A stretch of DNA of 37,154 nt from Bacteroidales bacterium (GTDB taxonomy: Bacteria; Bacteroidota; Bacteroidia; Bacteroidales; UBA932): the NCBI GenBank assembly GCA_028686425.1, contig JAQUBZ010000024.1:1-37154 (forward strand), given 5' to 3'. A model generated the notes under the pieces. The model did no database searches and was not told the origin of the DNA. It saw only the letters and a list, made by a program, of their open reading frames with translations. Below are positions 9,101 through 15,429 of the stretch, one piece after another (within the stretch, counting starts at the first letter, position 1; each line of letters starts with the position of its first letter). The translations under genes were made by a program, and so were the position numbers.

Positions 9101-9246
9101 CCGGGAAATGTGTGTCCGTGGAAATCTGTTCCCACAAAAGGATTTACATATTTAATATATGACTCTTTCTCGATAATTCTGAATCCTGCATGGCATAGTA
9201 CGGGCAGTGTTGCGGTCAAAACTAAAATGGCAATTCTTTTAATCAT
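6154..9246 (-). CDS. GH92 family alpha-mannosidase with C-terminal F5/8C-like domain
   Basis: A 1030-residue exported protein with a signal peptide (about residues 1-21, ending CHAG; the cysteine is not in a good lipobox). The GH92 N-terminal segment is clear: YVNPFVGTDFHGHTFPGA, YPFGMMQLGPDT, GFSHTHLSGTGC. The catalytic (alpha/alpha)6 region carries GNEPSHHIAYLY (near residue 629) and GNEDCGQMSAWYV (near residue 669), the segments holding the acid and base residues in this calcium-dependent inverting family. GH92 enzymes remove alpha-mannose, often from N-glycans or yeast mannan. After about residue 830 there is a small beta-type linker domain, then a discoidin (F5/8 type C)-like domain (about 880-1030, with YVEFYTSADGKNYSF and ARYIKVFAKNYG). 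There is no SusC/SusD pair nearby, so it is not in an obvious polysaccharide-utilisation locus. Confidence 0.93.
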   Translation of the reverse strand: MIKRIAILVLTATLPVLCHAGFRIIEKESYIKYVNPFVGTDFHGHTFPGAVYPFGMMQLGPDTREDNWDGCSGYHYSDSTIWGFSHTHLSGTGCADYCDILVMPVTDYEKTVRRMDKESGSNGGEYPADYIFTEYYKSPFNHKNEKASPGYYEVFLDKWGVNAQLTVGRRAGMHKYKYPKKTQPEIIIDLEHRDDVIDSYIEVVNKKAIQGYRQSKSWANDQIVYFYMEFSNQIDDVQVLNKERTFGSKAILRFKRNIFDNLTVKVGISSVSEANAKLNMESEVTMRGFNGMLYSAEKAWERYLSKIEVDKEATERDKSTFYTALYHTAISPCLYSDVNGEYRGMDRMVHKAEYHEQYTVFSLWDTFRALHPLFTIIERERTVDFIKSFLAIYDQCGKLPIWELSGNETNCMIGYHSISVIADAIAKGITDFDIDHALEAMVESSNKQEFGIDVYRDNGLVLAEKEHESVSKTLEYAYDDWCIAQVADYMRKKESGNRSVAVAETDTIFKLVVQNSFNPYTTTYNTYIKRAQFYKNIYDPSTGFMRPRINGIWLDPFNPSEVNVHYTEANSWQYSFHVPQDISGLVSLFGGEQKFDKRMDDLFSASSDISGWNSADMTGMIGQYVQGNEPSHHIAYLYSYIGRPWKSQKIARQIMTTLFTPYPDGLCGNEDCGQMSAWYVLSALGFYPVTPGSDIYVFGSPIFRKAVINLENGKKFTISAPANTPENIYISSLSKNDTAYSKSYFHHSDIMDGSTFTFAMQDKPDESFGAKVEDRPVSAISEEIVVNPWFKVENAMFREKTQVSIEALKDDYLIMYKIYNRDKDADSGYQHYTAPFTVDYSAEISAYCEDENGNRSFITNTVLNKVVNTFSVKITKKYSRQYSAGGDEGLIDGIRGALNFRLGGWQGYQNKDFEAVIDMKEVKHITQVGAGFLQDIKSWIWMPRYVEFYTSADGKNYSFAGRIGHKVSEDDYTPQIHDMILTITPSDGSDTTGVDARYIKVFAKNYGTIPKWHLGAGGQGYIFVDEVIIK

Positions 9247-9272
9247 GATGGAGTGTTTTGATATTTATGCTT

Positions 9273-9304
9273 CAAATATATCAAAAATTTATTACATTTG
9301 TCAA
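9273..9304 (-). promoter_or_regulatory. Promoter of the GH92 gene
   Basis: On the minus strand, TTG (9304-9302), 21 bases, then TATATTTG (9280-9273). The predicted start is near 9267, about 20 bases before the ATG at 9246. It overlaps the plus-strand promoter candidate for the glycosyltransferase gene. Confidence 0.55.
9293..9300 (+). promoter_or_regulatory. -7 element of the GT2 gene
   Basis: TACATTTG matches the Bacteroidetes TAnnTTTG core, but no good -33 element is visible. The predicted start near 9306 leaves a leader of about 75 bases that includes the inverted repeat at 9318-9351. Confidence 0.45.
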
Positions 9305-9317
9305 TTTTATAACACTT

Positions 9318-9351
9318 CTTCAGGCATGACGGTCCGTTTTGCGGCCTGAAG
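9318..9351 (+). repeat. Inverted repeat in the leader of the GT2 gene
   Basis: CTTCAGGC (9318-9325) and GCCTGAAG (9344-9351) are perfect 8-base arms around an 18-base loop. It lies between the predicted promoter and the ATG at 9383. No U-tract follows, so it is not a standard terminator. Confidence 0.5.
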
Positions 9352-9382
9352 TGATATGTTCGAAAGATAATTAATTTACAAT

Positions 9383-10393
9383 ATGGATGTTGCTGTAGTA
9401 ATACTGAATTGGAACGGAAAGAAATTTCTTGAAGAATATCTGCCTGTTTTGGTAAAAAATACCGAAAGCAGCAATTATTTCATTGTAATCGCAGATAATG
9501 CTTCTACTGATGGTTCACAGGAGTGGTTGGAGGCTCATTTTCCTCAAATAGAGCTATTGCAGTTCGACAAGAACTACGGTTTTACGGGAGGATATAACAG
9601 AGCTTTCAATGAGATTGACGCCGATTATTATGTGCTTCTCAATTCCGATATTGAAGTCACTCCTCTATGGCTGGATCATTTGTTTAACTTTATGGAAGAG
9701 GCTCCCAATGTAGGGATTTGTCAACCCAAAATACTTTCGATGCATGATAAGCACTCTTTCGAGTATGCAGGAGCAGCCGGAGGGTTCATAGACAGGTACG
9801 GCTATCCATTCTGCAGAGGCCGCATATTGTCCAAAATCGAAAAAGATGAGGGGCAATATGACGAACCGATGGAGACTTTCTGGGCTACGGGTGCATGCCT
9901 TATGATACGTTCTTCATTGTATCATCATCTCGGCGGACTTGACGAAAATTTCTTTGCACACATGGAGGAAATCGACTTGTGTTGGAGGGCCAAACTGCTC
10001 GGATACGAAGTGTGGTGCGTTCCATCATCGGTGATATATCACGTAGGGGGTGGTACTTTGCCCAATAATTCCCCTCAGAAACTATATCTCAATTACCGAA
10101 ACAATCTGCTGATGTTGTATAAAAATCTTCCGGAAAAGATACGTGGAAGAAGATTGTTTGTCAGAAGGTGTCTTGATGGGGCTTCTGCAATGGTATATCT
10201 GTTTACAGGCAAATGGAGTTTCTTTAAATCCGTTCTAAGAGCGCATTCCGATTATTCCAAAATGAAAAGAGAGATGGACCCTTCACCTTTTTCGGAAGAG
10301 AAAAACAATAGGGGATATTATTCCGGAAGTATAGTGGCTAAATTCTTTCTGTCGAGAGGTAAATTGACATTCAGACAGTTACGTCAGTTTTAA
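9383..10393 (+). CDS. Glycosyltransferase family 2
   Basis: A 336-residue GT-A fold enzyme. It opens with the nucleotide-sugar-binding strand VAVVILNWNGKKFL, followed by VIADNASTDGSQEWL and the DxD-equivalent YVLLNSDIEVTP (near residue 90). The acceptor/base region is FWATGACLMIRSSLYHHLGGLDENFFAHMEEIDLCWRAKLLGY, where ED-type residues (EEID) sit at the catalytic base position. This pattern is typical of WbbL/rhamnosyltransferase-like GT2 enzymes that build lipopolysaccharide or capsule. The C-terminal ~90 residues are basic and amphipathic (KLYLNYRNNLLMLYKNL), suggesting membrane association. It is not inside a visible polysaccharide cluster, so donor and acceptor are unknown. Its last 23 bases overlap the convergent LysR-like gene. 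Confidence 0.93.
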   Translation: MDVAVVILNWNGKKFLEEYLPVLVKNTESSNYFIVIADNASTDGSQEWLEAHFPQIELLQFDKNYGFTGGYNRAFNEIDADYYVLLNSDIEVTPLWLDHLFNFMEEAPNVGICQPKILSMHDKHSFEYAGAAGGFIDRYGYPFCRGRILSKIEKDEGQYDEPMETFWATGACLMIRSSLYHHLGGLDENFFAHMEEIDLCWRAKLLGYEVWCVPSSVIYHVGGGTLPNNSPQKLYLNYRNNLLMLYKNLPEKIRGRRLFVRRCLDGASAMVYLFTGKWSFFKSVLRAHSDYSKMKREMDPSPFSEEKNNRGYYSGSIVAKFFLSRGKLTFRQLRQF

Positions 10394-10643
10394 GATATTT
10401 CAGAGAGTCGATGCTCTGATATAGTTTCAAGATTTCATAAGACTTCTTATAAAATGCCTCTCCTATCTCTGTAAGGAGCACCGTGTTGCTTATCCTGACA
10501 AACAGTGCAGAACCTATCTCCTGTTCGAGTCTCGAAATATGTTTTGTTACAGCCGGCTGGCTGATTCCCAATATTTTTGCAGCCTTACTAAAGCTAAGTT
10601 GCTCAGCAACAGTGCAAAATACTTGTAATCTCGTATCTGTCAT
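10371..10643 (-). CDS. Stand-alone LysR-type winged helix-turn-helix protein (no effector domain)
   Basis: A 90-residue protein that is almost exactly the N-terminal DNA-binding domain of a LysR regulator: RLQVFCTVAEQLSFSKAAKILGISQPAVTKHISRLEQEIGSALFVR, then the wing and a linker-like helix (AFYKKSYEILKLYQSI). A normal LysR protein has about 200 further residues of co-inducer domain; here the frame stops after a short tail. Either it is a genuine single-domain regulator, a form I believe also occurs in other Bacteroidetes, or it is a decayed gene. A clean start, a promoter and an intact recognition helix favour a real protein. Its 3' end overlaps the convergent glycosyltransferase gene by 23 bases. 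Confidence 0.75.
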   Translation of the reverse strand: MTDTRLQVFCTVAEQLSFSKAAKILGISQPAVTKHISRLEQEIGSALFVRISNTVLLTEIGEAFYKKSYEILKLYQSIDSLKYLKTDVTV

Positions 10644-10660
10644 ATATGCCTTATTTGATA

Positions 10661-10668
10661 CAAAGTTA
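10661..10668 (-). promoter_or_regulatory. -7 element of the LysR-type small regulator
   Basis: On the minus strand this reads TAACTTTG, followed by a very short leader (about 12 bases) to the ATG at 10643. A TTG 22 bases upstream (10693-10691) may be the -33 element. The latter overlaps the -33 of the divergent PadR promoter. Confidence 0.5.
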
Positions 10669-10687
10669 AAAATAATTTAAAAAACAG

Positions 10688-10717
10688 TTGCAATCTAAAA
10701 TATATCGGCTACCTTTG
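10688..10717 (+). promoter_or_regulatory. Promoter of the padR-DUF2812 operon
   Basis: TTG (10688-10690), 19 bases, TACCTTTG (10710-10717): a good Bacteroidetes promoter. It is bracketed by the inverted repeat at 10701-10734. Confidence 0.7.
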
Positions 10718-10734
10718 TATCGTCAACCGATATA
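10701..10734 (+). promoter_or_regulatory. Candidate PadR operator (TATATCGG / CCGATATA)
   Basis: TATATCGG (10701-10708) and CCGATATA (10727-10734) form perfect 8-base arms flanking the -7 element. A further half-site TATCG (10718-10722) makes TATCG-N5-CGATA with the right arm. PadR regulators commonly repress their own promoter, and a dimer bound here would block it. Confidence 0.55.
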
Positions 10735-10763
10735 ACGGAAGGCAATATAATTGGAAAGATAAA

Positions 10764-11078
10764 ATGAATACATCAAATGTGGTTTTGTCGGAGGCGGTTT
10801 ATTACATATTATTGGTACTGATGGAACCTCTTCACGGATATGGAATTATGCAAAAAACTGCCGAATTGAGCGGTGGGCGTCTGATTATTTCGGCAGGAAC
10901 GCTTTACGGTGCCATCTCTTCATTGATAGAAAAAGGGTGGATACTTCCTGTCAAATGTGACGATATCAGCCGCAGAAAAGAATATGTGATTACTCCGGAA
11001 GGGCGTTCCGTACTTGAAGTGGAACTTGATCGTTTAAAAGAACTTGTTCGGAATGGAGAAGATATTTTGAATAAATGA
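10764..11078 (+). CDS. PadR-family transcriptional regulator
   Basis: A 104-residue protein with the PadR winged helix: LSEAVYYILLVLMEPLHGYGIMQKTAELSGGRLIISAGTLYGAISSLIEKGWI, then the wing (RRKEYVITPEGRSVLEVELDRLKELVRNGEDIL). The YGAISSLIEKGWI recognition helix and the TPEGR wing are hallmark features. The short C-terminal helix is typical of subfamily 2, used for dimerisation. It is followed after 15 bases by a DUF2812 gene, a pairing seen very often with this PadR type, where the regulator usually represses the membrane partner. A candidate self-operator overlaps the promoter. Confidence 0.93.
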   Translation: MNTSNVVLSEAVYYILLVLMEPLHGYGIMQKTAELSGGRLIISAGTLYGAISSLIEKGWILPVKCDDISRRKEYVITPEGRSVLEVELDRLKELVRNGEDILNK

Positions 11079-11093
11079 TAACAACAAACAAAA

Positions 11094-11672
11094 ATGGATA
11101 TGGAATATAAAAAAGTATGGAGATTTTTCTCTATTGCCGATTTTGAACAAGAGGAGAGGTGGCTCAACGATATGAGTGCTTCCGGATGGAACTTTGTAAG
11201 GACCAACGGACTTATCTTCACTTTTAGAAAAGGCACTCCGGGTGAATTTATCTATAAGATGGATTTGCCTGAAAATAATGCTCACGGGCTTGGAAAAGAG
11301 GAGTACTATCTTTTTCTTACCGAATGCGGCAACAGAATTGTCTGTCAGAACAAAGATTGGATTTATCTTCGCAAAAGTGCTGCCGACGGACCTTTTGAAA
11401 CATCCGACAATACTTATCCACGTCTGAAGATGGTAAACAAGGCGTATGGATATGCCAACAAAGTATTATGCAGGTTATTGAGCGTGTTTACGATTATAGC
11501 GCTTGTGCTAAAGGTATTGGCAATTTCGCTTTCTTCCGATTGCTTAGACGGGATGTCTTATGGAGTGGCTTTTGGCGCCATAATGTCTCTGGCTTTGATA
11601 TTTGTCCCGATTATCAGCCGATTGCGGCGTAAAATGAACATATTGGTGGATGAAATAGGCATTAAAAGATAG
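11094..11672 (+). CDS. DUF2812 domain membrane protein
   Basis: A 192-residue protein. Residues about 5-70 fit DUF2812 (YKKVWRFFSIADFEQEERWLNDMSASGWNFV, then PGEFIYKMDLPE), a cytosolic domain of unknown function. Two hydrophobic helices follow at about 123-147 and 155-177, ending with a basic tail (RLRRKMNILVDEIGIKR). It is encoded directly behind the PadR regulator and is its likely main target. Family members may respond to membrane stress or small hydrophobic compounds, but that is inference. The first two codons (MDM) give a choice of start; either ATG is plausible. Confidence 0.85.
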   Translation: MDMEYKKVWRFFSIADFEQEERWLNDMSASGWNFVRTNGLIFTFRKGTPGEFIYKMDLPENNAHGLGKEEYYLFLTECGNRIVCQNKDWIYLRKSAADGPFETSDNTYPRLKMVNKAYGYANKVLCRLLSVFTIIALVLKVLAISLSSDCLDGMSYGVAFGAIMSLALIFVPIISRLRRKMNILVDEIGIKR

Positions 11673-11759
11673 AGGCATAATTTTTGTGCACTATAACCGA
11701 TTGTCTCTAAACATATAACTTAAATATCAACATATATTATAAATCATAATTTGTAAAGG

Positions 11760-14567
11760 ATGAAAAAATTAACTTTATTTATTGTTGTTCTGTTTACAAC
11801 AATGATGGCATTCGCTCAAGTTAATCCGAATGCTCCTCTTGAAAGAGATTCCCAGACAAGGTACGGGAAGCTTGACAACGGTCTGACATATTTTATCAGA
11901 CATAATGACAAACCAGCTCAAAGAGCTGAATATTATCTATTTACCAATGTCGGTGCTATTCAGGAAACTCCGGCACAGGCCGGACTTGCCCATTTCTTGG
12001 AGCACATGGCTTTGAATGGAACTAAGAATCTTCCCGGCAAAATGATGCTTGATTATTTTCAGAGCATAGGGGCAAGTTTCGGTGGCAACATCAATGCTTC
12101 AACAGGTGTCGAACAGACAATGTATATGCTTAACAATATCCCTACCACACGTCAGGGTATTATTGATACCGCATTGCTGATTATGCACGACTATTCGGGA
12201 TATGTAACCAATGACCCTGTCGAAATTGACAAGGAAAGAGGAGTTATTGTTGAAGAGTGGCGTACACGCAGAACAGCAGATTGGAGGATGATGGAAAAAC
12301 AATGGGAATACCTTTATACGGGTTCAAAATATGCCACCTGCAATATCATAGGTACCAAAGAGAATCTTGAAACTTTCCCGGCTTCAGAATTGCAGGACTT
12401 TTATAAGACATGGTATCGTCCTGATTTACAGGCTATAGCAATTGTCGGAGATATAGATGTAGATGCTGTTGAAGCTCAATTGAAAGATTTGTTCAAAGAT
12501 ATTCCGGCACGCGAAAATCCGAAACCGAAAGATGTTCACAAACTTCCTTCAAATGCAGAACCTATAGTAGGTATTATCACAGACCCTGAGGCAAGAATGA
12601 CATCAGTTTCATTATATGTCAAGACTGATCCTCTTCCAAAAGAGTACAAAGCTATCGGAGCAGGCTTTATGATTGATATGATTCAAGATGTGATTGCTGC
12701 CATGTTTTCAGAGAGATTTGAAGACTTGACAAACAAGGCGGATGCTCCGTTCCTTGCAGCCGGTGCATCATTCAACACCCTTGTTGTCACATCAGACGCT
12801 TTCGTTGTAAATGCAATAGCCAAGGATGGAGATGGTTTGTCTGCATTTAAAGCTGCTTTGACAGAGGTTGAAAAGGCAAAGAGATTCGGATTTACCGAAG
12901 GTGAATATGAAAGAGCAAAAGCAAATATTATTAAATATGCTGAAAGAGATGCTTCCAACGCAGGCAGTCGTAAAAACAGCGATTTTATCGGTGATTTCTA
13001 TATGGACTTCTTCATGGGCGTTCCTGCAATGTCTCCTGAATACAAAGAAGCTCAATATAAAGGATATCTTTCAATGATTCCTCTTGCTCAAATAAATCAG
13101 ATTGTCGCCGCTCTCCCTCTTGACAAGGATCTCGTAATATTATATACTGCTCCCGAAAAAGAAGGTCTGACTCATCCGACCAAAGATCAACTGATTAATA
13201 CTGTCAAAGAGGTCAAAACCGCACAACTTCAATCAAATGCGGTCGAAGAAGTAATGGAACCGCTTGTCAATGCCGATTTATTGAAAGGTTCTCCTGTAAA
13301 GAAGGAAGAAAAAGGTATGTATGGCTCGACAGTTTGGACATTGAAGAATGGTATCAAGGTAATTGTAAGACCTTCAGACTATAACAAGGAAGAGGTAAGA
13401 CTTTCTCTGAAAGTAGATGGCGGTAAATCTCTTATAGCTATTGAAGATCTTCCGTCTATGGACGATAATGTTCTTTCATTATACGGTTCAATGGCCGGTG
13501 TTTCCAAATTTCCTCAAAGCAAGTTGAGTAAAATGCTGGCAGGCAAAGTTGCCGGTGTTTATCCTTCAATCGGTGAGATTGGACACGGAGTATCGGGAAA
13601 TTGCTCTCCAAAAGACTTTGAAACCATGATGCAGTTGGTTTATCTTCAGATTTGCGATCCCCGCTTCAATGCCGATGAGTTTGCACCTGTCATGGCGCAG
13701 TTGAATGCAATTGTTCCAAACATCGAAAAGCAGCCGAATTTCATTATGTCAACAGCATATATTAACACTGCATATAACAACAACCCTCGTAAAGAGATTA
13801 TTTCTTCAGAAATGTTGTCGAAGATTTCCCTTGCTTCCCTTGAAAAATCATACAAGGCATTGTTCTCAAATATGGCAGGAGCACAGGTATTCATTACGGG
13901 TAATGTCGATCTTGCAACTATCAAACCTATTGTTGAAAAATACATAGGTTCTCTTCCTGTTGCACGTAAAGAGAGCAAATATATAGACCATAACCTTGAA
14001 GTAGTTCCCGGTAAAGTTGAAAAGATCTTCACAACTGCCATGGAAACTCCAAAGACAACATCATTGATGGTATTTAGCGGCAAGACCGATTATACTCTTG
14101 AAAATACAACATTGATGAGAGCTTTCAAATATATCCTTAATCTGGTCTATACCGAAACTATCAGAGAAGAAGCAGGTGGAACTTACGGGGTGTCAACACA
14201 ATCAGGTATTTCGCAATTGCCAAAACAGCAAGGTCAGATGATTTTCCAGTTTGATGCAGATCCGGACAAAGCCGAAATGTTGCTTAATCTTGCTATTTCA
14301 GGTATTGAAAATATTGCCAAGAATGGCCCTACCGATGCCCAGATGACAATGACTAAAGAGAATTTCCTCAAGAATATCCCTGAAAACAGAATCAACAATG
14401 GCTATTGGTCAAATTGCTTAAGCACATACTATAAATTGGGAGTTGATCTCGATACCAAGAGTGAAGAGATTGTAAATTCTCTTACGGCAGCGAAGATTCA
14501 AAAGTTTGCAGCAGATCTCCTAAATCAGGGAAATGTTGTAAAAGTTGTAATGAGTCCTGCTAAATAG
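11760..14567 (+). CDS. M16 family zinc metallopeptidase (pitrilysin/insulinase-like), exported
   Basis: A 935-residue protein with a signal peptide (about residues 1-20, ending AFAQ). The inverted zinc motif HxxEH is present as HFLEH (H78, E81, H82), and the third ligand falls at E159 in VEIDKERGVIVEEW, the 77-residue spacing known from pitrilysin. This is the large two-unit form: a catalytic half, then a second half from about residue 510 that lacks HxxEH but keeps the M16C core and the GGTYGVS segment near residue 800 that completes the active-site chamber. It probably degrades peptides in the periplasm. It is transcribed alone: an 87-base gap lies upstream and a strong terminator downstream. 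Confidence 0.93.
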   Translation: MKKLTLFIVVLFTTMMAFAQVNPNAPLERDSQTRYGKLDNGLTYFIRHNDKPAQRAEYYLFTNVGAIQETPAQAGLAHFLEHMALNGTKNLPGKMMLDYFQSIGASFGGNINASTGVEQTMYMLNNIPTTRQGIIDTALLIMHDYSGYVTNDPVEIDKERGVIVEEWRTRRTADWRMMEKQWEYLYTGSKYATCNIIGTKENLETFPASELQDFYKTWYRPDLQAIAIVGDIDVDAVEAQLKDLFKDIPARENPKPKDVHKLPSNAEPIVGIITDPEARMTSVSLYVKTDPLPKEYKAIGAGFMIDMIQDVIAAMFSERFEDLTNKADAPFLAAGASFNTLVVTSDAFVVNAIAKDGDGLSAFKAALTEVEKAKRFGFTEGEYERAKANIIKYAERDASNAGSRKNSDFIGDFYMDFFMGVPAMSPEYKEAQYKGYLSMIPLAQINQIVAALPLDKDLVILYTAPEKEGLTHPTKDQLINTVKEVKTAQLQSNAVEEVMEPLVNADLLKGSPVKKEEKGMYGSTVWTLKNGIKVIVRPSDYNKEEVRLSLKVDGGKSLIAIEDLPSMDDNVLSLYGSMAGVSKFPQSKLSKMLAGKVAGVYPSIGEIGHGVSGNCSPKDFETMMQLVYLQICDPRFNADEFAPVMAQLNAIVPNIEKQPNFIMSTAYINTAYNNNPRKEIISSEMLSKISLASLEKSYKALFSNMAGAQVFITGNVDLATIKPIVEKYIGSLPVARKESKYIDHNLEVVPGKVEKIFTTAMETPKTTSLMVFSGKTDYTLENTTLMRAFKYILNLVYTETIREEAGGTYGVSTQSGISQLPKQQGQMIFQFDADPDKAEMLLNLAISGIENIAKNGPTDAQMTMTKENFLKNIPENRINNGYWSNCLSTYYKLGVDLDTKSEEIVNSLTAAKIQKFAADLLNQGNVVKVVMSPAK

Positions 14568-14632
14568 TAAAAAATAAAACTCTACAAAGCCTCTACAAGG
14601 CTCGTAGTGTAATTTTCATAACTGTTTTTGTT

Positions 14633-14669
14633 AATGCCTGTGTATTAAATAAATACGCAGGCATTTTTT
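14633..14669 (+). terminator. Intrinsic terminator after the M16 peptidase gene
   Basis: AATGCCTGTGTATT (14633-14646) pairs with AATACGCAGGCATT (14652-14665) with a single G-U, followed by more T (to 14669). A weaker hairpin (AGCCT-N5-AGGCT with CTAC/GTAG flanks, about 14582-14606) lies between the stop codon and this terminator. Confidence 0.85.
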
Positions 14670-14704
14670 ATAAGCGCGATATTCTCTATTTGGTCTGTCA
14701 AAAT

Positions 14705-14732
14705 CTCTACAATTACATGTAGAGTTTTTTTT
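14705..14732 (+). terminator. Second terminator-like hairpin just upstream of the DUF47 operon
   Basis: CTCTACA (14705-14711), 6-base loop, TGTAGAG (14718-14724), then eight T. It ends 43 bases before the DUF47 ATG. It could be a back-up terminator for the peptidase, or an attenuator if the DUF47 promoter lies upstream of it. A TAACTTGC (14735-14742) directly after it resembles a weak -7 element. Confidence 0.6.
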
Positions 14733-14775
14733 GTAACTTGCATTGTCAAAATGAACAATCAAGCACCGAAATACC

Positions 14776-15423
14776 ATGTTTTCACTCAAAAAAACCAACT
14801 ACGCAATAGAGAATATCGATAAGTTTTTCGACACAATCGATCAGGCTCTGCTCATATTCAAAGCAGGAGTCAAGGATTATCTATATTCAAACAGGGAAGA
14901 TTTCAATAAGAATATCGAGACTATGTCGCAACTTGAAACCGATGCCGGTATTTTGAGACGGGAGATAGAGAGTAATCTCTACACGCAATCCGTCCTTGTA
15001 CGATTCAGAGGAGATATTATGCGGTTGCTTGAGAGTATGGATCATATAATGAATATACTCAACAACAGTCTTTTTCAATTTGAAATAGAGCTTCCGTTTA
15101 TTCCGTCAGAGCTTAACAATTCATTTATGAAACTTACGGAATTGTCAACTCTTTCGGTGGAAAGTGCAATTCCGGCAGCAAAGGCCTATTTCAGGAATCC
15201 CGATACGATTACCGAGAAGATACACAGGGTATATTTTTATGAAAAAGAGACAAACAAACAGGCTCAGGCCATCAAGCGGCATGTGTTTCATGATATGCAC
15301 GATATTAAATTGAGCGAAAAGTTTCATTTGAGATATTTTGCGCTTCATATTGAAGATTTGTCGGATGCAGCCGAAAAAGTTGCCGACCAGCTGTCGGTAA
15401 TGTCAATCAAACGCGGACTTTAA
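14776..15423 (+). CDS. DUF47 family PhoU-like protein (phosphate transport accessory)
   Basis: A 215-residue all-helical protein starting MFSLKKTNYAIENIDKFFDTIDQ. It matches the DUF47/TIGR00153 pattern: a long N-terminal helix, HIMNILNNSLFQFEIELPFIPSEL in the centre, and HLRYFALHIEDLSDAAEKVADQL at the end, where the ExxDxxD-like acidic face (EDLSDAAE) resembles the metal-binding helices of PhoU. DUF47 proteins are normally encoded beside low-affinity PiT phosphate transporters and are thought to control them. Here the next gene, 6 bases on, is a PiT-like domain fused to a DNA-binding domain. First gene of a six-gene operon. Confidence 0.9.
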   Translation: MFSLKKTNYAIENIDKFFDTIDQALLIFKAGVKDYLYSNREDFNKNIETMSQLETDAGILRREIESNLYTQSVLVRFRGDIMRLLESMDHIMNILNNSLFQFEIELPFIPSELNNSFMKLTELSTLSVESAIPAAKAYFRNPDTITEKIHRVYFYEKETNKQAQAIKRHVFHDMHDIKLSEKFHLRYFALHIEDLSDAAEKVADQLSVMSIKRGL

Positions 15424-15429
15424 CACAAT

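Noticed and set aside
11673-11759. Possible promoter before the M16 peptidase gene
   Set aside because: ATAATTTTTG near 11679 is close to the -7 consensus but has the wrong internal spacing, and no better match was found, so none is listed.
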